Source: Marinobacter iranensis
Lineage (GTDB): Bacteria; Pseudomonadota; Gammaproteobacteria; Pseudomonadales; Oleiphilaceae
NCBI RefSeq assembly: GCF_029207565.1
Contig: NZ_JANCMW010000008.1
Coordinates: forward strand, 122,441 to 186,440
Reading direction: 5' to 3'
Length of the DNA stretch: 64,000 bases
This document shows, in pieces, positions 43,322-54,855 of the stretch; position 1 is the first letter of the stretch; the number at the start of each line of letters is the position of its first letter. The notes beneath the pieces were generated by a model, which ran no database searches, was not told where the DNA came from, and was given only the letters and a program-made list of their open reading frames with translations. The translations under genes and the position numbers were made by a program.

Positions 43322-44692
43322 TCAAGAATTGCTACCCTGCCGGACAAATGAAAAATCCGCAAGCGACAGCTCATCAAATTTCTGACGATCCACCTTCAGG
43401 TAAGCTGTTTCCGCTTCTTCCAGGATGACCACATCCTGCACCCCCGGAAGGCCTCTGAGTGTGTCATCAATATCATCAAACTGGCTGTAAGCCACATGCT
43501 GCAACTGTACCACGAAACTGGCGGTATAACCCGGAGCCGGCATGGTTAACGCCACCGCCAGCCACAGCAATAATACAACCACCATGAACCACAGCACCCC
43601 CTGCAGGCCCAGCTGCTCCAGCAGAATACCACCAACGGCCCCTCCCAGAAACGCACCAAAGAACTGGGAGGTGGAATAAACTCCCATGGCCGTGCCCTTC
43701 GCCGCCGCAGGAGATTCCTTGCTCACCAGGGATGGCAAGCTGGCCTCCAGTAGGTTGAACGCCATAAAGAAGAAAAACAGCACACCCCACGCCACCGCTA
43801 ACCCGCCACCGAGTGTACCGATACCAGCGGTAGATATCGCCAACAGAGCGATGGCGCCACAAAGAATGGGTTTCATCCTGCGCTTTTTCTCACCGATGAT
43901 AATGAATGGCACCATGGCGAAAAAGGACGCTACCATCACCGTGAGGTAAAACCACCAATGGGAGGACGATGGCAGACCCAGGCGGTCCTGGAGCAAGGTC
44001 GGGAATACCAGGAAAATCGCTGTCAGCACCAGGTGCAACGCGAAAATGCCGAAATCCAGCCGCATCAGCCGGCGGTCCGAAAGCACCGTCTTCAGCATGG
44101 CCCTGGCGGGGTGAGTGTCCGCACTGGACTTATGCTCATGGGGAGTCGGGACAAGGCGACTGACAATTACCATCGCAACCATCGCCAGGATGGCCGTGGT
44201 ATAAAAGATGCCAGACAGCCCGAAGGCGGAACCCAGCAGCGGTCCAAGAACCAGCGACACCGAAAACGAAAGGCCAATAGACACCCCCACGGTTGCCATG
44301 GCCTTGGTGCGTTCTTCCTCACGGGTGAGGTCGCTCAAAAGCGCCATCAACACACTGGCAATGGCACCCGCGCCCTGAAGAATCCGCCCCGCGATTACAA
44401 CGTATATGGAGTCTGTGGATGCGGCCAGCAAACTACCGGCAGCGAACAGCACCAGGCCGATATAGATCATCCGCTTGCGGCCAACCCGGTCTGACAGCAT
44501 GCCGAACGGAATCTGCAGCAGGGCCTGGCTCAGGCCGTAGGCACCAATGGCCAGACCGATCAGTGCCGGGGTCGCCCCCTTGAGATCACTGCCAAGCAGA
44601 ACGAACACCGGCATCACCATGAACAGTCCGAGCATTCTCATGGCATACACGGATGCCAGTGCTGCAACGGAGCGTCTTTCCAGTGAATTCAT
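43322..44692 (-). CDS. MFS transporter, YajR-like with C-terminal YAM-type domain
   Basis: A 456-residue major facilitator with twelve predicted membrane helices in residues 1-385. The MFS motif A is seen in [16 protein letters not shown]. The final 65 residues (from about [15 protein letters not shown]) form a soluble ferredoxin-like domain like that of E. coli YajR (YAM). The substrate is unknown; drug or metabolite export is the usual guess. I chose ATG at 44692; the frame continues upstream to 44797. It is cotranscribed toward ssb and divergent from uvrA, with 195 bases between. Confidence 0.85.
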   Translation of the reverse strand: MNSLERRSVAALASVYAMRMLGLFMVMPVFVLLGSDLKGATPALIGLAIGAYGLSQALLQIPFGMLSDRVGRKRMIYIGLVLFAAGSLLAASTDSIYVVIAGRILQGAGAIASVLMALLSDLTREEERTKAMATVGVSIGLSFSVSLVLGPLLGSAFGLSGIFYTTAILAMVAMVIVSRLVPTPHEHKSSADTHPARAMLKTVLSDRRLMRLDFGIFALHLVLTAIFLVFPTLLQDRLGLPSSSHWWFYLTVMVASFFAMVPFIIIGEKKRRMKPILCGAIALLAISTAGIGTLGGGLAVAWGVLFFFFMAFNLLEASLPSLVSKESPAAAKGTAMGVYSTSQFFGAFLGGAVGGILLEQLGLQGVLWFMVVVLLLWLAVALTMPAPGYTASFVVQLQHVAYSQFDDIDDTLRGLPGVQDVVILEEAETAYLKVDRQKFDELSLADFSFVRQGSNS

Positions 44693-44829
44693 GGGGCGCC
44701 TGACCTGATAGGGTTTCCGGAAACAAGGGTTCAGAAGGGAAGCCTGCCCTTCGCAAAATCGCTGCGCATTGTACCAGAAGCCACAAAGCCAAGGCATCGT
44801 GCATTTAAGTGGTTAAAAGTCCGCAGGCC

Positions 44830-44860
44830 TTGGCCGGCCGAGGCCCAAACACGGTATAAT
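44830..44860 (+). promoter_or_regulatory. Sigma70 promoter of uvrA
   Basis: Perfect -10 TATAAT (44855-44860), with a weak -35 TTGGCC (44830-44835) at 19-base spacing. The leader would be about 20 bases, ending in GAGG just before the uvrA ATG. Confidence 0.65.
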
Positions 44861-44887
44861 TTCCGTTTTTTCCGACTGCGAGGTGTT

Positions 44888-47713
44888 ATGGACCATATCC
44901 AGATCAAAGGGGCGCGAACCCACAACCTGAAAAACATTGACCTGGATATGCCGAGGGACAAGCTGATCGTAATCACTGGCCTCTCCGGCTCCGGCAAATC
45001 GTCCCTTGCGTTTGACACACTTTATGCCGAAGGACAGCGCCGGTATGTGGAATCCTTATCCACCTACGCCCGCCAGTTCCTGTCGATGATGGAAAAGCCG
45101 GATGTGGATCACATCGAGGGTCTGTCCCCGGCCATCTCCATTGAGCAGAAAAGCACATCCCACAACCCTCGCTCCACCGTCGGCACTATCACCGAAATTT
45201 ACGATTATCTGCGTCTGCTGTTTGCCCGCGCCGGCGAGCCCCGCTGCCCCGACCACGACCAGCCACTGGAGGCACAAACCGTCAGCCAAATGGTCGACCA
45301 GGTGTTGGCAATGCCCGATGACAGCAAGCTGATGATCCTTGCACCAGTGATCCGGGATCGCAAGGGCGAGCACCTGAATGTCATCGATACCATGCGCAGC
45401 CAGGGCTTCATCCGTTTGCGGGTGGATGGCCGGGTTTACGATATTGACGACGTTCCAACCCTGGACAAGAAGCGCAAACATCAAATTGACGTGGTTGTGG
45501 ACCGCTTCAAGGTCAAGCCGGGGCTGGAACAACGACTGGCCGAAAGCTTTGAAACCGCACTCGGCCTGGCCGATGGTATCGCGCTGGTTGCACCCATGGA
45601 TAATGAAGGAAAAGAGCATACCTTTTCCGCCCGCTACGCCTGCACCCAATGCGGTTATGCCATCAGCGAACTGGAACCACGTCTGTTCTCTTTCAACAAC
45701 CCCGCCGGTGCCTGCCCCACCTGCGACGGTCTTGGTGTTAAGCAGTTTTTTGACGCCGAGAAAATCGTCCAACACCCGGAAGCCACACTGGCTGAGGGTG
45801 CCATCAAGGGCTGGGATCGTCGGGCTGTCTATTATTTCCAGATGCTGACCAGCGTCGCCGAGCACTACGATGTGGATATGGACACCCCTTGGGAGGACCT
45901 GCCGCCCGACTTTCGCCAGGTTTTGCTGTACGGCTCGGGCACCGAGGACATTCCGTTTCGCTACGTCAATTCCCGTGGTCACATCATGGAGAAGGCGCAT
46001 CCCTTCGAGGGGATTTTGCCCAATCTGGAGCGCCGCTATCGGGAAACTGAATCACAGAGCATGCGGGAAGAGCTCGCCCGCAACCTCAGCACACAACCCT
46101 GCAAGGATTGCAGCGGCTCGCGACTGCGGCGCAGTGCCCGGCACGTATTCATCGAGAAGAACAACATATCCGACGTCACCCACATGCCCGTCGGTGACGC
46201 TCACAACTATTTCGGACAACTTGCCCTGCCCGGTCGCAAGGGTGAGATCGCTGAAAAAATCCTCAAAGAGGTTCGCCAGAGACTGCAGTTCCTGGTCAAT
46301 GTAGGGCTTGAATACCTCACCCTGGAGCGCAGCGCCGACACCCTTTCCGGTGGCGAGGCTCAACGTATCCGACTCGCCAGCCAGATTGGCGCAGGCCTCG
46401 TGGGCGTTATGTACATCCTTGATGAACCCTCTATTGGCTTGCACCAACGAGATAACGACCGCCTTTTGGCCACTCTTTTCCATCTCCGGGACCTGGGCAA
46501 CACAGTCATTGTTGTCGAACACGATGAAGACGCCATCCGGGCTGCGGACCATGTGATCGACATTGGCCCAGGTGCGGGCGTTCATGGTGGCCACATCATT
46601 GCCCAGGGCACGCCTGACGACATCATCGCCTCCGAGGAGTCGCTGACCGGGCAGTACCTGTGCGGCAAGAAGGAAATCGCCATACCGGACACTCGCCACA
46701 CCAATGATGGTAAGCACCTGATGTTGACAGGCGCAACCGGGAACAACCTGCAGGGCGTAACTCTGAACCTTCCGCTGGGCGTAATGACCTGCGTTACCGG
46801 TGTCTCGGGTTCAGGCAAGTCCACTTTGATCAATAGCACCCTGTATCCCGTGTGTGCAGCAAAACTCAATAAGGCCACAAGCCTCACCCATGCTCCCTAT
46901 GAATCGCTGAAAGGTCTGGACCAGCTCGACAAGGTAATCGACATCGACCAGAGCCCCATCGGCCGCACACCGCGCTCGAACCCGGCAACCTATACCGGCC
47001 TCTTTACCCCGATACGGGAGTTGTTTGCCGGCACTCAGGAAGCCCGCTCACGTGGTTACAAACCTGGCCGCTTCAGTTTTAACGTGAAAGGCGGACGCTG
47101 CGAGGCCTGTCAGGGCGACGGCGTCATCAAGGTGGAGATGCACTTCCTGCCGGACGTCTATGTTCCCTGCGATGTCTGCAAGGGCAAACGCTACAACCGG
47201 GAAACATTGGAAGTACGGTATAAAGGCAAAAGCATCCACGAAGTGTTGGAGATGACCGTTGAGGAAGCCCGGGAGTTTTTCGACCCGGTGCCCTTCCTTG
47301 CTCGCAAGCTGCAAACCCTGATTGATGTTGGGCTGTCCTACATTCGTCTGGGCCAAAGTGCTGTCACCCTCTCTGGCGGTGAAGCCCAGCGCGTAAAGCT
47401 GGCCAAGGAGTTGTCCAAGCGTGATACCGGACAGACGCTCTACATTCTGGACGAGCCGACCACCGGCCTGCACTTCTACGATATCCAGCAACTGCTGACG
47501 GTTCTGCAGCGATTGCGGGATCACGGAAATACCATCGTGGTGATCGAGCACAACCTGGACGTGATCAAAACAGCGGACTGGATTATCGATCTTGGACCCG
47601 AGGGTGGTTCTGGTGGGGGCCGAATTGTCGCGGAGGGCACACCGGAGGATGTCGCCGAAGTTAAGGGGTCGCATACTGGGCGGTATTTGAAGGGGGTATT
47701 GGCCGGTAAGTGA
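44888..47713 (+). CDS. uvrA: Excinuclease ABC subunit A
   Basis: A 941-residue damage-recognition ATPase of nucleotide excision repair. Two ABC ATPase modules are visible: Walker [16 protein letters not shown] at residues 31-45 with signature [16 protein letters not shown], and [12 protein letters not shown] with signature [16 protein letters not shown]. Zinc-finger cysteines sit in CTQCGY..CPTC and CEACQG..CDVC. An AGGTG site lies before ATG at 44888. Length equals E. coli UvrA (940). It is monocistronic: a palindrome and a bidirectional terminator follow. Confidence 0.98.
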   Translation: MDHIQIKGARTHNLKNIDLDMPRDKLIVITGLSGSGKSSLAFDTLYAEGQRRYVESLSTYARQFLSMMEKPDVDHIEGLSPAISIEQKSTSHNPRSTVGTITEIYDYLRLLFARAGEPRCPDHDQPLEAQTVSQMVDQVLAMPDDSKLMILAPVIRDRKGEHLNVIDTMRSQGFIRLRVDGRVYDIDDVPTLDKKRKHQIDVVVDRFKVKPGLEQRLAESFETALGLADGIALVAPMDNEGKEHTFSARYACTQCGYAISELEPRLFSFNNPAGACPTCDGLGVKQFFDAEKIVQHPEATLAEGAIKGWDRRAVYYFQMLTSVAEHYDVDMDTPWEDLPPDFRQVLLYGSGTEDIPFRYVNSRGHIMEKAHPFEGILPNLERRYRETESQSMREELARNLSTQPCKDCSGSRLRRSARHVFIEKNNISDVTHMPVGDAHNYFGQLALPGRKGEIAEKILKEVRQRLQFLVNVGLEYLTLERSADTLSGGEAQRIRLASQIGAGLVGVMYILDEPSIGLHQRDNDRLLATLFHLRDLGNTVIVVEHDEDAIRAADHVIDIGPGAGVHGGHIIAQGTPDDIIASEESLTGQYLCGKKEIAIPDTRHTNDGKHLMLTGATGNNLQGVTLNLPLGVMTCVTGVSGSGKSTLINSTLYPVCAAKLNKATSLTHAPYESLKGLDQLDKVIDIDQSPIGRTPRSNPATYTGLFTPIRELFAGTQEARSRGYKPGRFSFNVKGGRCEACQGDGVIKVEMHFLPDVYVPCDVCKGKRYNRETLEVRYKGKSIHEVLEMTVEEAREFFDPVPFLARKLQTLIDVGLSYIRLGQSAVTLSGGEAQRVKLAKELSKRDTGQTLYILDEPTTGLHFYDIQQLLTVLQRLRDHGNTIVVIEHNLDVIKTADWIIDLGPEGGSGGGRIVAEGTPEDVAEVKGSHTGRYLKGVLAGK

Positions 47714-47734
47714 AAGTAACGCCGGAGATTGGGT

Positions 47735-47770
47735 GTCGGTTTACGGCCCGTTGGGCCTAAACCGACCTAC
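47735..47770 (+). repeat. REP-like palindrome, variant copy 4
   Basis: Arms GTCGGTTTA (47735-47743) and TAAACCGAC (47758-47766) with inner GGCCC/GGGCC pairing, then CTAC. Compared with the other copies, one base has changed in each arm so that pairing is kept. It lies between uvrA and the shared terminator. Confidence 0.75.
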
Positions 47771-47785
47771 AAGGTAACCGGATAT

Positions 47786-47819
47786 AAAAAAACCGGAGGG
47801 GTTAGCCTCCGGTTTTTTT
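47786..47819. terminator. Bidirectional terminator between uvrA and rplQ
   Basis: A perfect 14-base stem, including seven A-T pairs at its base, with loop GGTTAG. It gives a U-run on both strands and so serves the convergent uvrA and the alpha operon. Confidence 0.95.
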
Positions 47820-47835
47820 GGACTTGGCGAAACGC

Positions 47836-48234
47836 TTAATCTTCGCTTTCGTCCACTTCTTCTGCTTCGATATCCAGCGGACGACCAACCAGCTCTACAA
47901 ATGCCATCGGGGCATTGTCGCCGGCGCGGAAGCCACACTTCAGGATGCGAAGGTAACCACCCGGACGCTCGTTGTAACGGGGACCAAGCTCATTGAACAG
48001 CTTGGCAACCGCTGCGTCGTCACGCAGGCGGGAAAACGCCAGGCGACGATTCGCAACCGAATCATTTTTTGCGAGCGTGATCAAAGGCTCAGCTACCCGG
48101 CGAAGCTCTTTCGCCTTGGGGAGCGTTGTTTTGATCAGCTCGTGATCAACCAGTGACGCAGTCATGTTCCGAAACATGGCCTTGCGATGCGCACTGGTCC
48201 TGCTGAACTTACGACCACTCTTACGATGACGCAT
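47836..48234 (-). CDS. rplQ: 50S ribosomal protein L17
   Basis: A 132-residue L17, last gene of the alpha operon. The N-terminus [20 protein letters not shown] is diagnostic. It binds 23S rRNA near the tunnel exit. The C-terminus is strongly acidic ([10 protein letters not shown]), slightly beyond the E. coli length (127). It follows rpoA after 33 bases, and the bidirectional terminator comes 16 bases after its stop. Confidence 0.98.
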   Translation of the reverse strand: MRHRKSGRKFSRTSAHRKAMFRNMTASLVDHELIKTTLPKAKELRRVAEPLITLAKNDSVANRRLAFSRLRDDAAVAKLFNELGPRYNERPGGYLRILKCGFRAGDNAPMAFVELVGRPLDIEAEEVDESED

Positions 48235-48267
48235 TGCTCTGATTCCTTACCTTAAACTAATCGGCGA

Positions 48268-49272
48268 TTAACCGCCCAGTACCCGGTCGTCGCCACGAAG
48301 GCTAGCCGGCGGCCAGTTATCAAGACGCATACCCAATGACAGACCGCGGGACGCGAGCACGTCCTTGATCTCGGTAAGCGACTTTTTACCAAGGTTAGGC
48401 GTCTTAAGCAGCTCAACTTCTGTGCGCTGGATCAGATCGCCGATGTAGTAAATATTCTCAGCCTTCAAGCAGTTAGCTGAACGCACTGTCAATTCCAGAT
48501 CATCAACCGGACGTAGGAGAATCGGATCAATTTCTTCCTCTTCCTCAACACGCTCGGGCTCTTTCTCGTGATCGAAATCAACAAACACAGCCAGTTGCTG
48601 CTGGAGAATGGTTGCCGCCCGGCGAATCGCTTCTTCCGGGTCGATAGTACCATTGGTTTCCAGATCAATAACCAGCTTGTCCAGATCCGTACGCTGCTCT
48701 ACCCGTGCACTTTCCACGGCGTAAGCAACACGGCGAACCGGACTGAAGGTTGCGTCCAGTTGCAGGCGTCCAATGGCGCGAGTCTCGTCCTCGTCCAGAC
48801 CCCGCTGATCGGCCGGCTCATAGCCGCGACCACGGGCAACCTTCAGACGCATGTTCACTTCACCTTTATCACTCAGGTGACAGATCACATGATCCGGGTT
48901 GGTGATCTCGACATCGTGATCCAGCTTGATATCGCCAGCAGTGACAACGCCCGGGCCTTTCTTGCTGAGAGTTACCTCGGCATCGTCCCGGCTGCCCATT
49001 TTCACGGCCACGCCCTTGAGATTCAGCAGAATCTCAATGACGTCTTCCTGAACACCTTCGATCGCGCTGTACTCATGCAGAACGCCGTCGATCTGTGCCT
49101 CGGTAATGGCACAGCCCGGCATTGAGGACAAGAGAATGCGACGCAGTGCACTGCCCAGGGTGTGCCCGAAGCCTCTTTCCAGAGGTTCGAGAGTCACCTT
49201 GGCACGCATGGCGCTTGATTCTTTCACGTCAATGGTACGAGGTGTCAATAACTCATGTACTGAACGCTGCAT
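48268..49272 (-). CDS. rpoA: RNA polymerase subunit alpha
   Basis: A 334-residue subunit. The N-terminal domain (assembly; [20 protein letters not shown] at about 27-46) is joined by an acidic linker to the C-terminal domain ([16 protein letters not shown], residues 255-310), which contacts UP elements and activators. ATG at 49272. It lies in the alpha operon between rpsD and rplQ, as in E. coli. The linker is rich in Glu and slightly longer than usual (total 334 against 329). Confidence 0.98.
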   Translation of the reverse strand: MQRSVHELLTPRTIDVKESSAMRAKVTLEPLERGFGHTLGSALRRILLSSMPGCAITEAQIDGVLHEYSAIEGVQEDVIEILLNLKGVAVKMGSRDDAEVTLSKKGPGVVTAGDIKLDHDVEITNPDHVICHLSDKGEVNMRLKVARGRGYEPADQRGLDEDETRAIGRLQLDATFSPVRRVAYAVESARVEQRTDLDKLVIDLETNGTIDPEEAIRRAATILQQQLAVFVDFDHEKEPERVEEEEEIDPILLRPVDDLELTVRSANCLKAENIYYIGDLIQRTEVELLKTPNLGKKSLTEIKDVLASRGLSLGMRLDNWPPASLRGDDRVLGG

Positions 49273-49307
49273 AGACGCCCCTAATTGCTCTCGTTGCTAA
49301 CTGGGCT

Positions 49308-49928
49308 TTACTTGGAGTAAAGCTCGACGATGAGGTTCTCGTTGATGTCGGCCGGCAATTCAGTGCGCTCAGGCACTGACCTGTAAACGCCGGACATCTT
49401 GCTGGCGTCGACCTCTACCCAGCTCACCGGTGCGCGGCTGGAAGACAGATCCAGAGCGCCTTTAACGCGAAGCTGGTTTTTTGCCTTCTCACGCACGCTC
49501 ACAACATCCCCTGGCTTGACCTGATAAGACGGGATATTCACCAGCTTATCGTTGACCAGGATCGATTTGTGAGAAACGAGCTGACGGGACTCAGCACGGG
49601 TAGAACCAAAACCCATGCGATAAACAACGTTATCAAGACGACCTTCCAGCAGCTGCAACAGGTTCTCACCGGTTGCACCCTTGATGCGGGCGGCCTCTTT
49701 GTAATAGTTGCGGAATTGCTTTTCCAGTACGCCGTAGATACGACGGACCTTCTGCTTTTCACGAAGCTGTACGCCATATTCGGACAGACGACCGCGACGC
49801 GCGCCGTGCATACCCGGCGGAGTCTCGATGTTGCACTTTGAATCAAGCGCGCGAACACCGCTCTTCAGAAAAAGATCTGTCCCTTCACGACGAGACAGCT
49901 TGCACTTCGGGCCTATGTAACGAGCCAT
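49308..49928 (-). CDS. rpsD: 30S ribosomal protein S4
   Basis: A 206-residue primary 16S rRNA binder with an S4 domain ([24 protein letters not shown]). N-terminus [20 protein letters not shown]. It lacks the N-terminal zinc-cysteine pattern. In E. coli S4 represses the alpha operon at the rpsM leader; here that leader is only about 57 bases. 18 bases after rpsK. Confidence 0.98.
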   Translation of the reverse strand: MARYIGPKCKLSRREGTDLFLKSGVRALDSKCNIETPPGMHGARRGRLSEYGVQLREKQKVRRIYGVLEKQFRNYYKEAARIKGATGENLLQLLEGRLDNVVYRMGFGSTRAESRQLVSHKSILVNDKLVNIPSYQVKPGDVVSVREKAKNQLRVKGALDLSSSRAPVSWVEVDASKMSGVYRSVPERTELPADINENLIVELYSK

Positions 49929-49946
49929 AATTCACTGTCTCCTGTG

Positions 49947-50336
49947 TTAGACGCGGCGCTTTTTGGGCGGACGACAACCGTTATGGGGAATCGGCGTCAC
50001 ATCAGTGATGTTTGTGATCTTGTAGCCACACGCATTCAGCGCGCGAACTGCAGATTCACGTCCGGGCCCCGGACCTTTAACCTCTACGTCCAGGTTTTTA
50101 AGGCCGTATTCAGCAGCCGCATTACCGGCTCTTTCAGCTGCTACCTGCGCAGCAAAAGGTGTACTCTTGCGTGACCCACGGAAACCAGAACCACCGGAAG
50201 TGGCCCAGGACAGTACGTTGCCCTGACGGTCAGAAATGGTCACGATAGTGTTGTTGAAGGACGCGTGAATGTGCGCGACGCCATCAACAACCGTCTTTTT
50301 CACCTTTTTACGGGTACGTGTACCTGGCTTTGCCAT
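49947..50336 (-). CDS. rpsK: 30S ribosomal protein S11
   Basis: A 129-residue S11 of the platform of the small subunit, exactly the E. coli length. [15 protein letters not shown] and [14 protein letters not shown] are characteristic. The C-terminus [13 protein letters not shown] is basic and contacts rRNA. It lies between rpsM (13 bases upstream) and rpsD. Confidence 0.98.
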   Translation of the reverse strand: MAKPGTRTRKKVKKTVVDGVAHIHASFNNTIVTISDRQGNVLSWATSGGSGFRGSRKSTPFAAQVAAERAGNAAAEYGLKNLDVEVKGPGPGRESAVRALNACGYKITNITDVTPIPHNGCRPPKKRRV

Positions 50337-50349
50337 GTTTGCCTACCTG

Positions 50350-50706
50350 TTACTTACGAATAGGTTTGCGAGGACCTTTACGGGTGCGTGCGTTGGTCTT
50401 TGTGCGCTGGCCACGGACCGGAAGGCCATGACGATGACGCAGACCACGGTGGCAACCGAGATCCTTCAAACGCTTAATGTTCATCTGAACTTCACGACGC
50501 AGATCGCCTTCGACGGCCAGCTTGCCTACTTCTGTACGAAGTGACTCAAGCTGCTCGTCGGACAGGTCTTTGACCTTGACGTCCGGCTTGACGCCGGTTG
50601 CATCGCAAAGCTTCTGGGCTGCTGTCCGGCCGACTCCAAAAATGTAAGTCAGCGAGATAACAGCATGTTTGTGATCGGGTATATTGACACCGGCTATACG
50701 TGCCAT
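50350..50706 (-). CDS. rpsM: 30S ribosomal protein S13
   Basis: A 118-residue S13, first gene of the alpha operon. [17 protein letters not shown] start, helix-hairpin region [14 protein letters not shown], and basic tail ([14 protein letters not shown]) reaching the P site. ATG at 50706; the frame is open upstream but that part is leader. A 141-base gap with a sigma70 promoter precedes it, so the alpha operon can be transcribed separately from spc. Confidence 0.98.
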   Translation of the reverse strand: MARIAGVNIPDHKHAVISLTYIFGVGRTAAQKLCDATGVKPDVKVKDLSDEQLESLRTEVGKLAVEGDLRREVQMNIKRLKDLGCHRGLRHRHGLPVRGQRTKTNARTRKGPRKPIRK

Positions 50707-50769
50707 CCAAATTACTCCGCGTTCAAAGCTTTGCTGTGTGAATTTTCCGCCACTATAAAAGGGCGCGAA

Positions 50770-50799
50770 ATAATAGCGCCTGACCCCATCCGAGGTCAA
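50770..50799 (-). promoter_or_regulatory. Sigma70 promoter of the alpha operon (rpsM)
   Basis: On the minus strand: TTGACC (50794-50799), 18 bases, TATTAT (50770-50775). It lies in the gap between rpmJ and rpsM, and transcription would start near 50763. Confidence 0.75.
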
Positions 50800-50847
50800 G
50801 CGCCATTAATCGTACCCTCTGCAATATCAGTGCTGAATCCGTAAGGA

Positions 50848-50961
50848 TTAACCCTGACGCTGCTTGTGACGAGGCTCCGAGCAAATGACCCGTACCGAGC
50901 CATTGCGACGAATTACTTTGCAGTTACGGCAAATTTTCTTTACCGAAGCGCGTACTTTCAT
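50848..50961 (-). CDS. rpmJ: 50S ribosomal protein L36
   Basis: A 37-codon gene: [17 protein letters not shown] at the start and EPRHKQRQG at the end. Cys11, Cys14, Cys27 and His32 form the zinc site, so this is the zinc-binding (C+) paralogue. It sits 30 bases after secY, as in E. coli where rpmJ ends the spc operon. It is one residue shorter than the E. coli protein. Confidence 0.97.
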   Translation of the reverse strand: MKVRASVKKICRNCKVIRRNGSVRVICSEPRHKQRQG

Positions 50962-50991
50962 TGTCGACTCCAGTTTTCAAGGGGAACGGGA

Positions 50992-52314
50992 TTAACCGTT
51001 CCGACCATAGCCCTTGAGATTGGACTTCTTCATCAACGAATCATATTGATGAGACATCAGGTGCGACTGAACCTGAGCCATGAAATCCATCACCACGACT
51101 ACAACAATCAGCAGTGACGTGCCGCCCAGATAGAACGGAACATTCCCGGCCACCATCAGGAACTGAGGGAACAGGGAAACTGCTGCAATGTACATTGCAC
51201 CGAACAGTGTCAGGCGAGTCAGTACGCCGTCAATATACTTGGCAGTCTGATCACCCGGACGGATGCCCGGAATAAAGGCGCCTGAGCGCTTGAGGTTATC
51301 CGCAACTTCTTTCGGGTTGTACATCAACGCTGTATAGAAGAAGCAGAAGAATACCACTGCTGCCGCGAACAGAATGATGTACAGGGGCTGACTGGGAGCC
51401 AGTGCCTGGGAAATATCACTCAGCCACTCCATACCTTCGCCTTGACCGAACCACTGTCCCAGCGATGCCGGGAACAGCAGAATGGAAGAGGCAAAGATCG
51501 GCGGGATAACGCCGGCCATGTTCACCTTCAACGGTAAATGGCTGGATTGTTGGGCAAATACCCGACGACCCTGCTGCCGTTTGGCGTAGTTAATGGTCAG
51601 GCGACGCTGTCCGCGCTCCATGAACACCACAAAGCCAACCACGGCAATGGCCAGGATAGCGATACCCAGAACCACCAGCAGGCTCATTTCGCCATTACGT
51701 GCCTGCTCCAGCGTCTGGCCAATGGCCCCGGGCAAACCCGCAACAATGCCAGCAAAAATCAGCAACGAAATACCGTTACCAACGCCGCGCTCGGTGATCT
51801 GCTCACCCAGCCACATCATGAACACGGCACCACTGACGAAAGACACAACCGCCACAAAGTGGAAGCTGAAGCTGTCGTTAAAGGTCACACCTTGTGATGC
51901 CAGCCCGACAGAAATACCAAAGCCCTGAACCAGGGCCAGGATAACCGTACCATACCGAGTGTACTGGCTGATCTTGCGACGACCAGCTTCGCCCTCTTTC
52001 TTCAACTGCTCAAGCGTCGGACTGACCGCCGTCATGAGCTGCATGATAATAGAGGCCGAAATATACGGCATGATACCAAGTGCGAAGATACTCATCCGCT
52101 CAAGTGCACCACCGGAAAACATGTTGAACATGCTCAGGATCGTGCCCTGATTCTGCTCAAACAGCGCCGCAAGGCGATCGGGGTTGATACCCGGAACCGG
52201 TATATGGGCACCTATGCGGTACACCAACAGTGCCAGGAAGACAAACCAGAGCCGCGATCGCAGCTCTGCCAGTCCTTTTCCCGCGCCCGCAGGCAATGAT
52301 GCGTTCTTGGCCAT
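50992..52314 (-). CDS. secY: Protein translocase channel SecY
   Basis: A 440-residue inner-membrane protein with ten transmembrane helices, the core of the SecYEG channel. Recognisable are the plug region after helix 1 ([16 protein letters not shown]), [13 protein letters not shown], and the cytosolic loop of helices 8-9 ([22 protein letters not shown]) that contacts SecA and ribosomes. ATG at 52314, 17 bases after rplO. Length is close to E. coli (443). Confidence 0.98.
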   Translation of the reverse strand: MAKNASLPAGAGKGLAELRSRLWFVFLALLVYRIGAHIPVPGINPDRLAALFEQNQGTILSMFNMFSGGALERMSIFALGIMPYISASIIMQLMTAVSPTLEQLKKEGEAGRRKISQYTRYGTVILALVQGFGISVGLASQGVTFNDSFSFHFVAVVSFVSGAVFMMWLGEQITERGVGNGISLLIFAGIVAGLPGAIGQTLEQARNGEMSLLVVLGIAILAIAVVGFVVFMERGQRRLTINYAKRQQGRRVFAQQSSHLPLKVNMAGVIPPIFASSILLFPASLGQWFGQGEGMEWLSDISQALAPSQPLYIILFAAAVVFFCFFYTALMYNPKEVADNLKRSGAFIPGIRPGDQTAKYIDGVLTRLTLFGAMYIAAVSLFPQFLMVAGNVPFYLGGTSLLIVVVVVMDFMAQVQSHLMSHQYDSLMKKSNLKGYGRNG

Positions 52315-52331
52315 TTAGTCCTCGACTCGCC

Positions 52332-52766
52332 TTAGTCTTCGACTTTACCGCCCGCGGCAGAGATCGCCTCGCGTGCGCCTTTGGTCACTTTCAGACCCTT
52401 GACGGTCACAGCACGGCTCAGTTCGCCGGACAGAATGACCTTCGCTTCACGAATTTCTTCGCGAATGATGTCAGCTTTCTTCAGGGCATCGAGATCGGCT
52501 ACGTCACCGTCTACTTTCGCCAGTTCGTTCAGACGAATTTCAGCCACATAGCGCTGCTGGCGCGAGGTGAAACCGAATTTCGGCAGACGACGGGCCAACG
52601 GCTGCTGACCACCCTCGAAACCGGGAGCGACACTGCCGCCAGAACGGGCTTTCAGACCCTTGTGACCACGACCGCCGGTCTTGCCGAGGCCGCTACCGAT
52701 ACCGCGACCCACGCGCTTGGCGGCGGGACGTGAACCAGGTTCCGGACTAAGTTCGTTCAGACGCAT
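52332..52766 (-). CDS. rplO: 50S ribosomal protein L15
   Basis: A 144-residue L15, exactly the E. coli length. [22 protein letters not shown] opens the Gly/Arg-rich extension that threads into 23S rRNA, with [17 protein letters not shown] following. The globular end has [15 protein letters not shown]. One base after rpmD. Confidence 0.98.
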   Translation of the reverse strand: MRLNELSPEPGSRPAAKRVGRGIGSGLGKTGGRGHKGLKARSGGSVAPGFEGGQQPLARRLPKFGFTSRQQRYVAEIRLNELAKVDGDVADLDALKKADIIREEIREAKVILSGELSRAVTVKGLKVTKGAREAISAAGGKVED

Positions 52767-52767
52767 C

Positions 52768-52956
52768 TTAGTTCTCCTCTACCTGCACCAGGTAGTTAAC
52801 CCGGTTGATCATACCGCGGATGGACGGTGTATCTTCCACTTCCACGGTGTGACCGATTTTACGGAGACCCAGGCCCTTGACGCACAGTTTGTGCTTGGGC
52901 TGACAGCCGATGGGGCTGCGGGTCAGTGTTACTTTGATCGTTTTTGCGTTCGCCAT
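52768..52956 (-). CDS. rpmD: 50S ribosomal protein L30
   Basis: A 62-residue L30 beginning [17 protein letters not shown], with [17 protein letters not shown] as the family core. I chose ATG at 52956; the open frame runs to 53004 but would overlap rpsE. Spacing: four bases after rpsE, one before rplO. Confidence 0.97.
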   Translation of the reverse strand: MANAKTIKVTLTRSPIGCQPKHKLCVKGLGLRKIGHTVEVEDTPSIRGMINRVNYLVQVEEN

Positions 52957-52960
52957 GACT

Positions 52961-53461
52961 TCAACCCAGAATCTCTTCCACGGATTTACCGCGCTTGGCT
53001 GCAATATCTTCAGGCGCTTGAGTTGCCTGGAGACCCTTGATGGTGGAACGTACCACGTTCACCGGGTTGGTAGACCCATAACACTTGGACAGTACGTTCT
53101 GCACACCCGCTACTTCCAGTACCGCACGCATCGCACCACCGGCGATGATACCGGTACCTTCTGATGCAGGCTGCATGTAGACCTTGGAGCCACCATGCTG
53201 CGCTTTAACCGCGTACTGCAGGGTATTTCCGTCAAGCGGAATGTCGACCATGTTCTTGCGTGCAGCTTCCATCGCTTTCTGGATCGCAACCGGCACTTCA
53301 CGTGCTTTGCCACGACCGAAACCAACGCGCCCTTTACCATCACCCACTACAGTCAGTGCAGTGAAGGCAAAAATACGACCGCCTTTAACAACCTTGGCGA
53401 CGCGATTGACCTGAACCAGCTTCTCCTGGAGCTCAGGCGCCTTCTGTTCGTTAACGCTCAT
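52961..53461 (-). CDS. rpsE: 30S ribosomal protein S5
   Basis: A 166-residue S5, important for decoding accuracy and mRNA unwinding. The double-stranded-RNA-type N-domain ([35 protein letters not shown]) is followed by the C-domain ([19 protein letters not shown]). ATG at 53461 is preceded by AGAGGTGGAG. Length equals E. coli (167). Confidence 0.98.
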   Translation of the reverse strand: MSVNEQKAPELQEKLVQVNRVAKVVKGGRIFAFTALTVVGDGKGRVGFGRGKAREVPVAIQKAMEAARKNMVDIPLDGNTLQYAVKAQHGGSKVYMQPASEGTGIIAGGAMRAVLEVAGVQNVLSKCYGSTNPVNVVRSTIKGLQATQAPEDIAAKRGKSVEEILG

Positions 53462-53473
53462 CTTCTCCACCTC

Positions 53474-53821
53474 TTAGAATTGCAAGCCAGCTTCACGGGC
53501 TGCGTCGGCCAGAGCCTGGACGCGACCATGATAACGGTAACCGGAGCGGTCAAAAGCGACCTGCTCTACACCTGCTGCCTTGGCACGCTCAGCAATCAGC
53601 TGACCGACCTTTTTGGCAGCGTCCACGTTACCGGTTGCACCCTGGCGCAGGTCCTTATCCAACGTGGAGGCAGCCGCCAGCACCTTGCTGCCGTCTGCAG
53701 TCGTAACCTGGGCGTACATATGCCGGGGTGTACGATGTACACACAGGCGGTTGGTGCCCAGCTTACGGATCTTCATGCGCACTTTGCGTGCGCGACGCAA
53801 TCTTTCGTTATTCGCGCTCAT
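53474..53821 (-). CDS. rplR: 50S ribosomal protein L18
   Basis: A 115-residue L18 that binds 5S rRNA with L5. Basic start ([18 protein letters not shown]) and [22 protein letters not shown] at the end are diagnostic. Length is close to E. coli (117). It stands between rplF and rpsE with nine- and twelve-base gaps. Confidence 0.98.
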   Translation of the reverse strand: MSANNERLRRARKVRMKIRKLGTNRLCVHRTPRHMYAQVTTADGSKVLAAASTLDKDLRQGATGNVDAAKKVGQLIAERAKAAGVEQVAFDRSGYRYHGRVQALADAAREAGLQF

Positions 53822-53830
53822 AGTCCCGCC

Positions 53831-54364
53831 TTATTTCTTCTTGGCTTCTTTGCGTCTGACCTGCTCATCCGCATAACGCACACCCTTGCCCTTGTAAGGC
53901 TCTGGCGGACGGAATGCACGGATCTCAGCAGCGACCTGGCCAACCTGTTGCTTGTCGATTCCGCGAATCACAACTTCCGTATTGGACGGAGTTTCAGCGG
54001 TAATCCCCTCGGGCAGCTCATATTCTACCGGGTGTGAGAAACCCAGTGTCAGATTGAGCTTCTTACCTTGCGCCTGGGCACGGTAGCCTACGCCCGTCAG
54101 CGCGAGCTTGCGCTCGAAGCCTGTAGACACACCGGTCACCATGTTGTTGACCAATGCGCGGGTAGTACCAGCAAGAGCGCGGGACTGTTTGGCTCCATCA
54201 CGGGCTGCGAAGCGCAGAATATTCTCTTCCTGCGTCACGTCTACCACATGGTGGATGGTGAATTGAAGTGATCCCTTGGACCCCTTCACATTAATTTCCT
54301 GTCCGTTCAGCTTAACCTCAACACCGGAAGGCAGCACGACAGGATTATTGGCAACCCTGGACAT
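53831..54364 (-). CDS. rplF: 50S ribosomal protein L6
   Basis: A 177-residue L6 with two repeated domains, located near the factor-binding site. [21 protein letters not shown] at the start and [20 protein letters not shown] at the end are typical. Same length as E. coli L6. Nine bases from rpsH. Confidence 0.98.
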   Translation of the reverse strand: MSRVANNPVVLPSGVEVKLNGQEINVKGSKGSLQFTIHHVVDVTQEENILRFAARDGAKQSRALAGTTRALVNNMVTGVSTGFERKLALTGVGYRAQAQGKKLNLTLGFSHPVEYELPEGITAETPSNTEVVIRGIDKQQVGQVAAEIRAFRPPEPYKGKGVRYADEQVRRKEAKKK

Positions 54365-54373
54365 GTGTATCTC

Positions 54374-54766
54374 CTAAAATACGGTGCAGATGACTTCGCC
54401 ACCCACGCCGGCAGCACGTGCAGCGCGGTCTGTCATTACGCCCTTGGACGTAGAGACAATCGCGACTCCCAGACCACCGGATACTTTCGGCAGCTCCCCA
54501 GCGCCCTTGTACTGGCGCAGACTCGGACGGCTGACCCGCTTGATTTCCTCAATAACCGGCTTACCACCGAAATACTTGAGGTTAATGGTCAGCTCGGGCT
54601 TCGCGTCAGCTGAGACGGAAAAATCGGCTACGTAACCTTCGTCCTTGAGGACCTGGGCTACGGAGATCTTCATCTTTGAAGACGGCATGGCCACATCGGC
54701 CTTCTGTGCCATCTGTGCATTACGGATACGGGTAAACATATCCGCAAGCGTATCTTGCATACTCAT
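54374..54766 (-). CDS. rpsH: 30S ribosomal protein S8
   Basis: A 130-residue S8, a primary 16S rRNA binder and, in E. coli, the repressor of the spc operon. [20 protein letters not shown] start and [22 protein letters not shown] end. The frame is open to 54823, but ATG at 54766 has AGGAG upstream and gives the family length. An 89-base gap precedes it. Confidence 0.98.
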   Translation of the reverse strand: MSMQDTLADMFTRIRNAQMAQKADVAMPSSKMKISVAQVLKDEGYVADFSVSADAKPELTINLKYFGGKPVIEEIKRVSRPSLRQYKGAGELPKVSGGLGVAIVSTSKGVMTDRAARAAGVGGEVICTVF

Positions 54767-54855
54767 TGGTATGAGTCTCCTGATCTTTTTAGTTGTGCAG
54801 CGGCGCGCCGCACCGCTTACCAACGGGCACCTGACCTGCGGTCAGAGTACCTGCC

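Noticed and set aside
44762..44777. CTG-N10-CAG, the outline of a LexA (SOS) box before uvrA
   Set aside because: Only the outer triplets fit. The ten central bases are not the AT-alternating core (about 2 of 10 agree), and the element is 75 bases from the -10, so chance is likely.
45056..46000. Minus-strand frame of 314 codons inside uvrA
   Set aside because: Antisense shadow of uvrA; no motif.
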